In this document: positions 44,856 through 52,717 of the stretch, one piece after another
How the letters are laid out: the number at the start of each line of letters is the position of its first letter
Numbering within the stretch: the stretch's first letter is position 1
Assembly (NCBI GenBank): GCA_043764895.1
Contig: JAYUJY010000216.1
Coordinates: 1 to 64,000, forward strand
Source of the DNA: JAAFJU01 sp043764895
GTDB lineage: Bacteria; Cyanobacteriota; Cyanobacteriia; Leptolyngbyales; Leptolyngbyaceae
Length of the DNA: 64,000 bases
Reading direction: 5' to 3'
Translations under genes and position numbers: made by a program
The notes under the pieces: model-generated
What the model was told of the DNA's origin: nothing
The model's input: only the letters and a program-made list of their open reading frames with translations
Database searches by the model: none

Positions 44856-44957
44856 CAACATCCGACGTAGGATGCGTTAAGCGAAGCAACGCATCATCCT
44901 CAAATCCCCGCATCCCACCCAAAAAATCCCCAAATCCTCGCACCCACCCAAAAATCC
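44856..44957. repeat. GATGCGTT hairpin repeat, copy 2 of 2
   Basis: A GATGCGTT (44871-44878)/AACGCATC (44888-44895) hairpin with a 9-nt AAGCGAAGC loop is followed by C-rich ATCCC..CACCCA-type blocks, like 2813-2905. It lies just upstream of the phr start codon and downstream of the Nudix gene. The run of ATCCC and CACCCA extends to the Nudix stop. Confidence 0.75.
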
Positions 44958-44959
44958 CA

Positions 44960-45499
44960 TCACAAAAACGATCGCACCATCGCAAAAGCCGCGATCGACT
45001 TCGCATCCGTCAATTCCCCAGACGCGATCGCTTCCGCCAAGCGTTTCGGCGACATCAACAGCACCTCAATATCCTCATCGTCATCTTGGGCCACGGGAAT
45101 CTCCAGCTTTTCCAACCCCGTTGCCAGAAATATATAGATCACCTCATCCGAATATCCCGGAGCGAGCAAAATCTCGCCTATTTTCTTCAGATTAGCCGCC
45201 TTAAACCCCGTCTCCTCCTGCACTTCACGTTCAGCCGTCGTTGCGGGATCCTCCCCAATTTCCACCGTCCCCGCCGGAAACTCCAAAATCCGCCGCTGAA
45301 CGCTAAAACGGTACTGCCTCAAGAGCATTAGCTGCCCATCAGACGTCACCGGAACAATCAGCGCCCCGCCGGGATGCCGAATACATTCCATTTCACCTTC
45401 GACCTGGTTAGGTAGTCGATAGCGATTCACCTCAAAGGAAAATTTTCGACCTTGATAAAACAACTTGCGACGAAGTAATTGTGGGGGTTCGAGGGGCAT
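44960..45499 (-). CDS. Nudix hydrolase (ADP-ribose pyrophosphatase type)
   Basis: The 179-aa protein carries the Nudix box GTVEIGEDPATTAEREVQEETGF (GX5EX7REUXEEXGU pattern). It also has VEGEMECIRHPGGALIVPVT and an APGYSDEVIYIFLATGL segment after the box, which is typical of ADP-ribose pyrophosphatases (NudF/NudX type). It likely cleaves ADP-ribose or similar diphosphates. It is 4 bp downstream of folK on the same strand and may be co-transcribed with it. Confidence 0.9.
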   Translation of the reverse strand: MPLEPPQLLRRKLFYQGRKFSFEVNRYRLPNQVEGEMECIRHPGGALIVPVTSDGQLMLLRQYRFSVQRRILEFPAGTVEIGEDPATTAEREVQEETGFKAANLKKIGEILLAPGYSDEVIYIFLATGLEKLEIPVAQDDDEDIEVLLMSPKRLAEAIASGELTDAKSIAAFAMVRSFL

Positions 45500-45503
45500 A
45501 GTT

Positions 45504-46025
45504 TTAGTGAATGGATAAATAAGTTGGCTGATAAAGGGTGACGTCCGAGCAATCTACCATTTGTCGGAGCGGTTCGATCGCACAATTTGAAACCGGATGC
45601 GTCCAGTCTGGTGCAATCTCCGCCAAAGGCACCAATACAAACGCCCTAGCGCACATGCGAGGATGCGGCACTTCCAAATTAGGACTCGTGATGATTCGAT
45701 CGTCGTATAGCAATAGATCCAAATCTAACGTCCTCGCACCCCACCGAACCTCCCGCACGCGCCCAAACTGATTTTCGATTTCCAGTAAAAATTTCAACAC
45801 CTCATGGGGTTCTATTCCCGTCTCAATCACCACGCAGCCATTGATATAATCGGGCTGAGGCGGACCCACTGGGCGCGTGAGATACCAAGACGATCGCGCA
45901 ATCACCGTCGTTCCGGGCATTCTTGAAAACGCCTCGATCGCGGCCTCCAAAGTGAGCACCGGATCTCCGAGATTGGCTCCCAGTGCGATCGCACAGCGAT
46001 GATTCCCATTATGATGAAGAGCCAT
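45504..46025 (-). CDS. folK: 2-amino-4-hydroxy-6-hydroxymethyldihydropteridine diphosphokinase
   Basis: This folate-pathway kinase transfers pyrophosphate from ATP to the hydroxymethyl-dihydropterin. CAIALGANLGDP near the N-terminus, RPVGPPQPDYING, and RWGARTLDLDLLLYD with HPRM downstream are the HPPK hallmarks. The start is ATG 46025 (173 aa) with GGGGTGG upstream; a GTG 9 bp further out is also possible. Its start codon overlaps the start codon of the divergent desulfurase gene. It lies 4 bp before the Nudix gene. Confidence 0.95.
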   Translation of the reverse strand: MALHHNGNHRCAIALGANLGDPVLTLEAAIEAFSRMPGTTVIARSSWYLTRPVGPPQPDYINGCVVIETGIEPHEVLKFLLEIENQFGRVREVRWGARTLDLDLLLYDDRIITSPNLEVPHPRMCARAFVLVPLAEIAPDWTHPVSNCAIEPLRQMVDCSDVTLYQPTYLSIH

Positions 46026-47220
46026 GAATGCCACCCCGATTGCCTATCCCATCGCGGATCCCATTGGGAGTCCCATTTACTTAGACCATCATGCCACAAC
46101 CCCGATCGCCCCTGAAGTCTTGGCGGCGATGATGCCATTTTTTGTGACGCACTTTGGCAACCCGTCAAGCGCAGGCCATTCCTACGGCTGGGCGGCAGAA
46201 TCTGGAGTTACTCAGGCGCGATCGGCCATTGCAAGTGCGATCGGAGCTTTACCAGAAGAAATTATTTTTACTAGTGGTGCGACAGAAGCTAATAATTTAG
46301 CCATCAAAGGAATCGCTGAATCCTATTTCCAGCAAGGCAAACATCTCATTACCCTCGCCACAGAGCATAATGCCGTTCTCGGTCCCTGCCGCTACTTAGA
46401 GACCCTAGGATTTGACCTAACGGTGTTGCCCGTGAACCCTGATGGATTGGTAAATGTAAACACGATCGCCTCTGCTATTCGACCCGACACCATTCTTGTT
46501 TCCGTCATGGCGGCCAACAACGAAATCGGTACGCTCCAACCGATCGCAGAAATCGGCGCACTGTGTCACGATCGGGGTGTGCTGTTTCATACGGATGCGG
46601 CGCAAGCGATCGGAAAGATTCCGCTTAATGTCCAGACGATGAATATTGATCTGATGTCACTCACGGCGCACAAAATGTATGGTCCCAAAGGCGTTGGCGC
46701 ACTTTACGTTCGTCGCCGAAATCCTCGCGTTAGGCTTTCGCCGCAGCTTCATGGAGGCGGACAGGAGCGAGACTTGAGATCGGGAACGCTAAATCCACCG
46801 CTGATTGTTGGCTTTGGCAAAGCGGTAGAGCTAGCCGTGGCAGGACAAGAGGCCGAAAGCAACCGATCGGCAATCCTGCGCGATCGATTGCTTACTACGT
46901 TAAGAACCGAACTCGGCTGCGATCGGCTTGTCATTCACGGATCCCTTACCCATCGCCTCCCGAACAACCTCAACTTCAGCATTCGCGGCATTGATGGCGC
47001 GGCCCTAATGTTGGCCTTGCGAGATACGGTTGCAATCTCTTCCGGATCCGCCTGCGGCAGTGCGAAAAACAAAGCCTCCCACGTCTTAGAAGCCTTAGGC
47101 GTTGATCACGAATTGGCGATCGGCGCGCTGCGATTTGGACTCGGGCAGGGGACGACTGAAGCGGCGATCGATCGGGCAGCAAGGGCGATCGTCCAGACTG
47201 TTCGAGGGTTGAGCCATTAG
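46024..47220 (+). CDS. cysteine desulfurase (NifS/IscS family)
   Basis: The 398-aa PLP enzyme provides sulfur for Fe-S clusters. IYLDHHATTPIAPEVLAAM near the N-terminus, the PLP-lysine region SLTAHKMYGPKGVGALYV and the catalytic Cys loop SSGSACGSAKNK identify it. It has a 17-residue N-terminal extension relative to IscS, from the ATG at 46024 (MNATPIAYPIAD); there is no internal ATG before the conserved start, so GTG or ATT starts cannot be excluded. It is divergent from folK and shares its CATG start. Confidence 0.94.
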   Translation: MNATPIAYPIADPIGSPIYLDHHATTPIAPEVLAAMMPFFVTHFGNPSSAGHSYGWAAESGVTQARSAIASAIGALPEEIIFTSGATEANNLAIKGIAESYFQQGKHLITLATEHNAVLGPCRYLETLGFDLTVLPVNPDGLVNVNTIASAIRPDTILVSVMAANNEIGTLQPIAEIGALCHDRGVLFHTDAAQAIGKIPLNVQTMNIDLMSLTAHKMYGPKGVGALYVRRRNPRVRLSPQLHGGGQERDLRSGTLNPPLIVGFGKAVELAVAGQEAESNRSAILRDRLLTTLRTELGCDRLVIHGSLTHRLPNNLNFSIRGIDGAALMLALRDTVAISSGSACGSAKNKASHVLEALGVDHELAIGALRFGLGQGTTEAAIDRAARAIVQTVRGLSH

Positions 47221-47308
47221 GGATCAGCATTAAACAACGCCCCAATTTTCAGCCTCTTCGTCAGGGACGTTATTCTCACGTTAAGCCATTAATTGCGATC
47301 GATTAGTC

Positions 47309-47983
47309 TCACGATCGAACTTTTGGACAGCTTGCACTGGTTTTAGCGGTTGGGCAAGCGGCTAGACATGGCTCGCGGTAAGCCTCTTCGGTCGTCACAT
47401 CGGGCGGGATTTGCCCAAAGGTCATCTCACAACTGTAATCTTCAAAATTAGGCACCATCGTCATCGGAATCCCAAAATCCTCGCTAAAGAACTTCTGCGT
47501 CGGAAGCTTGCACATATTCATGCACATCCCAACACATTGACTCTCTTCAAGATATCGACACTTTTCAATATGAACATTGCTGCGTTGATCCTGGGTGCTC
47601 CCGTCAGGGTTCGTAATCGTCACCGATCGCACCTCGCACGGACCCACCAGCCACACAAATAGCCGCGTCGCAAACCAGGCATTCAGTTCACACACCAGTT
47701 TGGTCGGCGAAACCAGCGTCCGAATCAAGTACAGCACCGGAGAAGGCATCAACGATCGCAGCACCACCCCGACCACCTGCTGTTGCTGCTGAGCATTGCG
47801 ACCGCGCATAATCCGATGGGACAAATCCACAAACCCGTCATAGCCCGATCGATCGCTCTCCTGACCCACCGCCTTCGCCATTTTTCGGGCAAAGACCCAA
47901 ATGAACGCTCGATCGATCGCATTGTCGGCGTAGATTGTTTTCGTAATAGTAGGCTGAGTGGGGCTTTGAGGTTGTATGGTCAT
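47309..47983 (-). CDS. D27-like beta-carotene isomerase (DUF4033) protein
   Basis: The 224-aa protein has a C-terminal DUF4033 region: VHIEKCRYLEESQCVGMCMN, CKLPTQKFFSEDFGIPMTM, PNFEDYSCEMTFGQ, then EPCLAACPTAKTS. This matches DWARF27 of plants, an iron-binding enzyme that isomerises the C9-C10 double bond of all-trans-beta-carotene. Many Cys residues in this part can bind a metal or cluster. No carotenoid dioxygenase gene is near, so the pathway is unclear. Start ATG (MTIQPQSPTQPT). Divergent from a lipoprotein gene. Confidence 0.88.
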   Translation of the reverse strand: MTIQPQSPTQPTITKTIYADNAIDRAFIWVFARKMAKAVGQESDRSGYDGFVDLSHRIMRGRNAQQQQQVVGVVLRSLMPSPVLYLIRTLVSPTKLVCELNAWFATRLFVWLVGPCEVRSVTITNPDGSTQDQRSNVHIEKCRYLEESQCVGMCMNMCKLPTQKFFSEDFGIPMTMVPNFEDYSCEMTFGQIPPDVTTEEAYREPCLAACPTAKTSASCPKVRS

Positions 47984-48029
47984 TACGTCTTGATATAATT
48001 TTTGCGTTTTGAAGCGTCCTCTCTATTTT

Positions 48030-48476
48030 ATGGTGAAATCTAGCATTCAGGGATTCATGCCGCCATGGTTCAGCCCGATCGTCCTTATCGTTCTATCTCT
48101 CGCAAGCTGTAGCGAGACCAAGATTTCTCGCTGTAATACGTTGATTTCAGTCGCCAATCGAGTGACACAAGACATCCAATCCCTTCCGGGGCAGACCCTT
48201 CAGCCGAAGGAACGATTTGCAAAAGCGGCAGACATTCTCGATCGAGCGTCCAGAGACGTGAATGCCCTAAAAATCCAAGATGCCACCGTCCAAAAATTGC
48301 AGACGCAACTGGTGGCGCTCTATGTCCGCGATCGCGATCACAACCAAGTGTTAGCGACATCTAACAATGCCAAAGCTATCCGGGAAGCGCTCCAAAACAT
48401 TCAAAAAAATGATCTTCAACAGAAAAGCATGGTAAGAGCAGCTAACGCCTACTGTCAAACGGTAGAGAATTCCTAG
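48030..48476 (+). CDS. putative lipoprotein, unknown function
   Basis: The 148-aa protein (from ATG 48030; a TTG at 48009 is possible) has a hydrophobic N-terminal helix ending in the lipobox LASC, then helix-rich sequence (RCNTLISVANRVTQDIQSLP, LDRASRDVNALKI). I recognise similar cyanobacterial proteins only as hypothetical. It probably sits on the periplasmic side of a membrane as a small helical bundle. It is between the D27-like gene and the cyclophilin gene. Confidence 0.7.
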   Translation: MVKSSIQGFMPPWFSPIVLIVLSLASCSETKISRCNTLISVANRVTQDIQSLPGQTLQPKERFAKAADILDRASRDVNALKIQDATVQKLQTQLVALYVRDRDHNQVLATSNNAKAIREALQNIQKNDLQQKSMVRAANAYCQTVENS

Positions 48477-48596
48477 AGAGTAAATAAGCCCCTTACCCCT
48501 AATCCTAGGGGACATGAGTACGCTATAGTCATAGGCGAAAATTCTGGATCTTACGGGTCTAGGCCGCATTTAATTATTAGTAGGGAGCGATCGCAG

Positions 48597-49037
48597 ATGA
48601 CTCGTGCAATCATGGAAACCGATAAGGGCACCATCAACCTAGAACTGTTCGCCACCGACGCACCGAACACCGTCAAAAACTTTGTGGCGTTGGCTGAGAA
48701 AGGCTACTACGACGGACTTGCCTTTCACCGCGTCATTCCCAATTTTATGGTCCAGGGCGGCTGCCCCAACAGTCGTGCAGGCGAAAAAGGAACCCCCGGA
48801 ACCAGCGGTCCCGGTTACCAAATCAACTGCGAAATCAACCCCAACAAACACCTTGCGGGCACCCTATCCATGGCGCACGCAGGCAAAAACACCGGAGGAA
48901 GCCAGTTCTTCATCTGCCATTCGCCTCAGTCACACCTTGACGGCATTCACACCGTGTTTGGTAAAACTGAAGACATGGACGTGGTTAATGCCATTCGTGG
49001 AAACGATCGCATTACCAAAGTAACGATCCAAGAATAG
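48597..49037 (+). CDS. peptidyl-prolyl cis-trans isomerase, cyclophilin type
   Basis: The 146-aa cytoplasmic cyclophilin speeds proline isomerisation during folding. FHRVIPNFMVQGG (catalytic Arg and the VQGG loop), AHAGKNTGGSQFFICH and LDGIHTVFGK are canonical. Start ATG (MTRAIMETDKGT), with AGGGAGCGATCGCAG upstream. It is convergent with folC; a palindromic repeat separates them. Confidence 0.96.
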   Translation: MTRAIMETDKGTINLELFATDAPNTVKNFVALAEKGYYDGLAFHRVIPNFMVQGGCPNSRAGEKGTPGTSGPGYQINCEINPNKHLAGTLSMAHAGKNTGGSQFFICHSPQSHLDGIHTVFGKTEDMDVVNAIRGNDRITKVTIQE

Positions 49038-49046
49038 TAGAAAGCC

Positions 49047-49112
49047 CCCAACCCGAATTCTGGTGGAACACGGGTTGTCCGAAGCCTCCAGAATCGGGGA
49101 TTGGGGGATTTC
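49047..49112. repeat. palindromic CCCCCAATTC-type repeat between cyclophilin and folC genes
   Basis: The arm AAGCCCCCAACCCGAATTCT pairs with the downstream arm CCAGAATCGGGGATTGGGGG. It belongs to the same family as the palindrome at 57647-57709. It may act as a bidirectional terminator for the two convergent genes, as a GC-rich stem is followed by ATTTCTC on the plus strand. The T-run is weak. Confidence 0.65.
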
Positions 49113-49122
49113 TCACCTAGAA

Positions 49123-50460
49123 CTAACCCCGTTCTCGCCCCAAGAAATCTCCCACTAAATACAGCGATCCACACAGCACGACCCGATCGCCCCGCTCCAC
49201 CTCATCCGTCGCCGCCTGCAACGCGCGCAGCACATCATCAAAGACCCACACCCGCGCCAAATCCGATCGTACAGTTTTCGCCAGATTCACCAGCTCCAGT
49301 AAATTGGCTGATTTGTGTCCGGGGACGGGCGTGAAATAGACCGAATCGCCCGATCGAAGCAGCTCCGTCAGCATTGCCTTGTGGTCTTTGGTCGCCAGCA
49401 TTCCCATCACCCAATGAACGCGGCCCTCGGCGGGTTTTTCATCTAGAAACAATCGCAACGCCTTCACGCTATCGGCATTGTGCGCCCCGTCAATTAGGAT
49501 CTTCCGTCCGCGCCAGTTGTACCACTGCAACCGCCCGGTCCAGCGCGTCTGAGAAATCCCCGAGGTGAGCGCTTCATTCGTGATTTCCCAGCCATCTTGC
49601 CGCAAGAGCAAACTCGCTGCGATCGCCAGCGCCACATTATCTAGCTGCACCGCACCCTGCAACGGCAACTCAAAGGTCAACGCCCTCGGAACCAATGCCA
49701 CCCCTTCATCCTCAATGTCAAAGAGTTCAAATCCTTCATACATCGCCCAGCCTGCATCTAAGGCCACGGCGCTCTGGGGAAACGACATCGGACTGTACAG
49801 GTCATAGGCCCGACGGGTAATCACCGCCGAGGCTTCAGTCGGCATGGGACCGATGACAATAGGAACGCCCGGTTTGATAATGCCCGCTTTTTCACCTGCA
49901 ATTTTTGCCAGTGTATCGCCGAGGCGTTCTGTATGCTCCAGGCTAATGGACGTAACGATCGTCATCAGCGGATCATCCACAACATTGGTCGCATCGAGCC
50001 GCCCGCCCAAACCCACCTCAATCACCGCAATATCGACCTTCTGTTGGGAAAAATAGAGCCACATCGCGGCAGTCAACACCTCAAACTGCGTCGGGACCAA
50101 CCCCTGAGGGATATTGGCTTCGACGGCCTGCAACGCTTTAAGCAAATCTGCATCTGCGATCGGCTTCTCATTAATACAAATGCGCTCATTCCACTGGACC
50201 AAATGCGGCGACGTATAGCGTCCTACTCGGTGCCCCGCCGTGGCCAAAATAGATGACAAATAAGCGCACACCGATCCCTTCCCATTACTGCCCGCCACAT
50301 GGATAATCGGAACCCGTTTTTGCGGATTTTTCAGCGCTTGTAGAAGATGAAGACTGTTCTCTAGTCCCAGATTCACGCCAAAATGAGCATAGCTATTCAG
50401 CAATCGATCGATCGCCTGGGCAGGAGAGACAGAGGGTTGATTCGAGGAAAATAAATTCAA
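49123..50460 (-). CDS. folC: folylpolyglutamate synthase / dihydrofolate synthase
   Basis: The 445-aa ATP-dependent ligase adds glutamate to (dihydro)pteroate. The P-loop HVAGSNGKGSVCAYLSSIL, YTSPHLVQWNERICIN, EVGLGGRLDATNVVD and the C-terminal domain GAHNADSVKALRLFL are family hallmarks. The start is TTG at 50460 (MNLFSSNQPSVSP), since no ATG precedes the conserved PAQAIDRLLN region. Its neighbours include folK at 46 kb and a BGluT-like pterin glucosyltransferase 370 bp upstream on the same strand. Confidence 0.95.
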   Translation of the reverse strand: MNLFSSNQPSVSPAQAIDRLLNSYAHFGVNLGLENSLHLLQALKNPQKRVPIIHVAGSNGKGSVCAYLSSILATAGHRVGRYTSPHLVQWNERICINEKPIADADLLKALQAVEANIPQGLVPTQFEVLTAAMWLYFSQQKVDIAVIEVGLGGRLDATNVVDDPLMTIVTSISLEHTERLGDTLAKIAGEKAGIIKPGVPIVIGPMPTEASAVITRRAYDLYSPMSFPQSAVALDAGWAMYEGFELFDIEDEGVALVPRALTFELPLQGAVQLDNVALAIAASLLLRQDGWEITNEALTSGISQTRWTGRLQWYNWRGRKILIDGAHNADSVKALRLFLDEKPAEGRVHWVMGMLATKDHKAMLTELLRSGDSVYFTPVPGHKSANLLELVNLAKTVRSDLARVWVFDDVLRALQAATDEVERGDRVVLCGSLYLVGDFLGRERG

Positions 50461-50829
50461 AATAACAGCCTACTCGACTCCGAAATACGCGTCCTTTAAG
50501 TGTGACTCAAAACGGGGCGGGGCGATCGAGTGTTTTCATCGAACGAAGTCTTCGATCGTCTATGGCGGTTCGGTATACTGAAGACAGCCCATAAAATTTC
50601 AAGAGATTTGAGCCACTATGGAATCCAAATCATCTGACATATTGATCTATTCTTCTGACATATTGATTGATCTATTCTTCGTTGCGCTTTGGGCACGGCA
50701 AGCCATGCCCCTACAATTTCTGAAACCCGGATCTGTAGGGGCATGGCACGCCGTGCCCCAAACCTAACGAAGAGGCTCTGAATACCTAGCTTACTTACAC
50801 CGCAGACGACTAGCCTTAAATTCCCAGCC
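50461..50829. other. repeat-rich intergenic region between folC and the GT4 gene
   Basis: The region is 369 bp. Apart from MITE-like copy 3 (50675-50813) it contains a near-tandem duplication of about 21-25 bp (TTCTGACATATTGAT... around 50630-50680) and a 14-bp tandem duplication (AGCCTTAAATTCCC at 50812-50825 and 50826-50839) that covers the GT4 gene stop codon. The folC promoter should lie near 50470-50600. Confidence 0.55.
50675..50813. repeat. MITE-like palindromic repeat, copy 3 of 3
   Basis: This copy has the most perfect palindrome: arm TTTGGGCACGGCAAGCCATG with inverted arm GCATGGCACGCCGTGCCCCA, and TTCGTTGCG/CTAACGAAG beyond. It then has the right end CTTACTTACACCGCAGACGA to CTAG at 50813, as in copies 1 and 2. 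The left inverted end of copy 2 is not found here, so it may be truncated or diverged. Confidence 0.75.
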
Positions 50830-51900
50830 TTAAATTCCCACGACTTTCTCCAGCCAAGCATCCGCCCGATCGCCCATGGCCGACAGCGAATATCGGGCCT
50901 CAGCATCCGCACGACAATCCGATCGCTTAATGCAACCAATTCTACCGATCGCATCGACTAGCCCTCTGATATCGTCCGGTGCCACGATGAATCCTGTCTC
51001 GCCCGTTTTCACAATTTCCGACGGTCCGCCGCGCCGATAGGCAATCACCGGAACCCCGCAGGCCAACGCCTCAATAGCGACATTCCCAAAAGCTTCCACC
51101 CACTTCGGCGTCATAATCAACGCCTTGGCCTTGGATAAAGCGCGTCCCAATTCATCGGTCGGGAGAAATCCTTCGTACTCGATCGGGGCATCAGGATAAT
51201 CAGCCTGAATGGTTTCCCAATAGTCCTTGTCTTGAATCATTCCCCAAATTTTTAATCGAACTCCGGCCTGAGTCACCGCATTCACTGCATCTTCGAGACC
51301 TTTCTCCGGCGCAATCCGTCCCACAAAGGCAAAATAATCTGACGGCTCAGCGCAAAATTCATATTCCGACAGATCAAATCCATTCTGTAAAATGTGAGGC
51401 CGATCTAAGCCCTGCTCAAAACTGTCGGCCTGGGCAAAGGTGTGGACCGCAATGCGATGGGGAAAGGATTTGGCAACGCTGATGATGGCTTGGTCCATGG
51501 CCTGAGAAAGCGATCCCATGCTGACGAGATGAGCGATCGGCGTGGTAAAGAAAGACGTGAGATAGAAGGGTAGCCAATCGTAGGCAAAATTTACAATGAC
51601 GTCGTAGCCCTCTTGCACCGTGCGCGTGTACTCCCACATGTTTGTCAGGACGGCGTTGGCGGGCATAGAAATGGGGGCATCGCGTCCCTGACTCTGGGCA
51701 ATAATCTGCAAATTTCCCGGAATCTCTACAATAGAAAAGCCCTCAAGCTTAGAGCCTTCCGGAGCGACAACCGTAATCGAATGGCCCTTTGCCGAAAGTG
51801 CGATCGCCAAATTCTTCAACGTCAGCTCAACGCCACCCCCCAACCCGGTCGAAAGTGCGCCAACGGAGGTAGACACAAATAAAATCTTGAGCGATCGCAT
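50830..51900 (-). CDS. GT4 glycosyltransferase, probably UDP-glucose:tetrahydrobiopterin glucosyltransferase
   Basis: The 356-aa GT-B protein opens LKILFVSTSVGALSTGLGGG and contains ANAVLTNMWEYTRTVQEGYD, VNFAYDWLPFYLTSFFTTPI and SMGSLSQAMDQ. These fit my memory of BGluT from Synechococcus, which glucosylates tetrahydrobiopterin. C-terminal GT4 features are FVGRIAPEKGLEDAV and EAFGNVAIEALACGVPVIAY. A role in cyanopterin synthesis is likely but not proven by eye. It is 370 bp upstream of folC on the same strand. The stop codon sits in a tandem 14-bp repeat. Confidence 0.75.
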   Translation of the reverse strand: MRSLKILFVSTSVGALSTGLGGGVELTLKNLAIALSAKGHSITVVAPEGSKLEGFSIVEIPGNLQIIAQSQGRDAPISMPANAVLTNMWEYTRTVQEGYDVIVNFAYDWLPFYLTSFFTTPIAHLVSMGSLSQAMDQAIISVAKSFPHRIAVHTFAQADSFEQGLDRPHILQNGFDLSEYEFCAEPSDYFAFVGRIAPEKGLEDAVNAVTQAGVRLKIWGMIQDKDYWETIQADYPDAPIEYEGFLPTDELGRALSKAKALIMTPKWVEAFGNVAIEALACGVPVIAYRRGGPSEIVKTGETGFIVAPDDIRGLVDAIGRIGCIKRSDCRADAEARYSLSAMGDRADAWLEKVVGI

Positions 51901-51930
51901 AGCCGTCTGTATAAAAATAAACCTAGAGAA

Positions 51931-52590
51931 TCATACCTTCAAATGCTCTAAATCCAACTCCGCAACCCATTCTTCCAATTGCCTTAAGGCGATTAAGGCT
52001 CCTCGGATCAATCTCAACGCGGCGATCGGGTTTCTCATAAAGGCCATTGCAAGCGCCAACGGACGCAAATCTCCGCTGGTATCAAAAGCGGCACTTAAAT
52101 CCGGCAAATCTCCTTTAGCATCGTCGCTCACGACCCGAACCACGTTGACCCGTCCCCCAAAAGACCGCACATAATCCACAATCCATTGGCTCTCCATGTC
52201 CACAACATCGGCCTTGGATTCTCGCGCCAACTGTTTTTTTTCAGACGCTAAACAGAGGACCCGATCGGTCGTAATGCCCTGCACTGATTGAATCTTGAGC
52301 GTGCGTGCAAGATTTGGCTGACCCGGCTGATCGTAAAGGACGATCGTTCCTAGGCAGGTGCGATCGCTGAGTCCCCCACACAATCCTAGAACTAAAAATT
52401 GGGTCGTTTCAGATGGCTCAACCTGGAACTTTTCAGTGAGCCAAGGTTTCACTGCCTGTCCGGCTGGAATCGCGATCGCTTTAATTGGCGTCTCACCTTC
52501 ACGCGATCCTGCGCCTCTCTGACGCCGATCGAGTCCCCGCCGCACCGCCTGATATTCTGCTCCCCGTGGCACTAACAGGATCCAATTCAC
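51931..52590 (-). CDS. nucleoside phosphorylase-family protein (HpnG/MTA-SAH nucleosidase-like)
   Basis: The 219-aa protein has the phosphorylase-superfamily core: VLGLCGGLSDRTCLGTIVLY, KADVVDMESQWIVDYVRSFG (purine-site Met/Glu) and VNVVRVVSDDAKGDLPDL (catalytic Asp region). It starts at a GTG (MNWILLVPRGAEYQAVRRGL), an opening like adenosylhopane nucleosidases (HpnG). It is divergent from an HpnA-like epimerase gene, which supports a hopanoid side-chain role, but MTA/SAH nucleosidase is also possible. The upstream GT4 gene is on the same strand (30 bp). Confidence 0.72.
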   Translation of the reverse strand: MNWILLVPRGAEYQAVRRGLDRRQRGAGSREGETPIKAIAIPAGQAVKPWLTEKFQVEPSETTQFLVLGLCGGLSDRTCLGTIVLYDQPGQPNLARTLKIQSVQGITTDRVLCLASEKKQLARESKADVVDMESQWIVDYVRSFGGRVNVVRVVSDDAKGDLPDLSAAFDTSGDLRPLALAMAFMRNPIAALRLIRGALIALRQLEEWVAELDLEHLKV

Positions 52591-52717
52591 TCGATCGCTC
52601 CAGTTTTATCCCAAGTTCTAGGGCTAGGTCTTAGACCCTTGAAGATGACCCAGAACAGGTTAAAATTCAGGTTATTAAGACGATTGCTGTAGATGTAAAG
52701 GGTTGTGTTGCCTGGAT

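Noticed and set aside
44824..45006. N-terminal extension of the photolyase
   Set aside because: It is the translation of a palindromic repeat and overlaps the Nudix gene; the family N-terminus begins at 44823.
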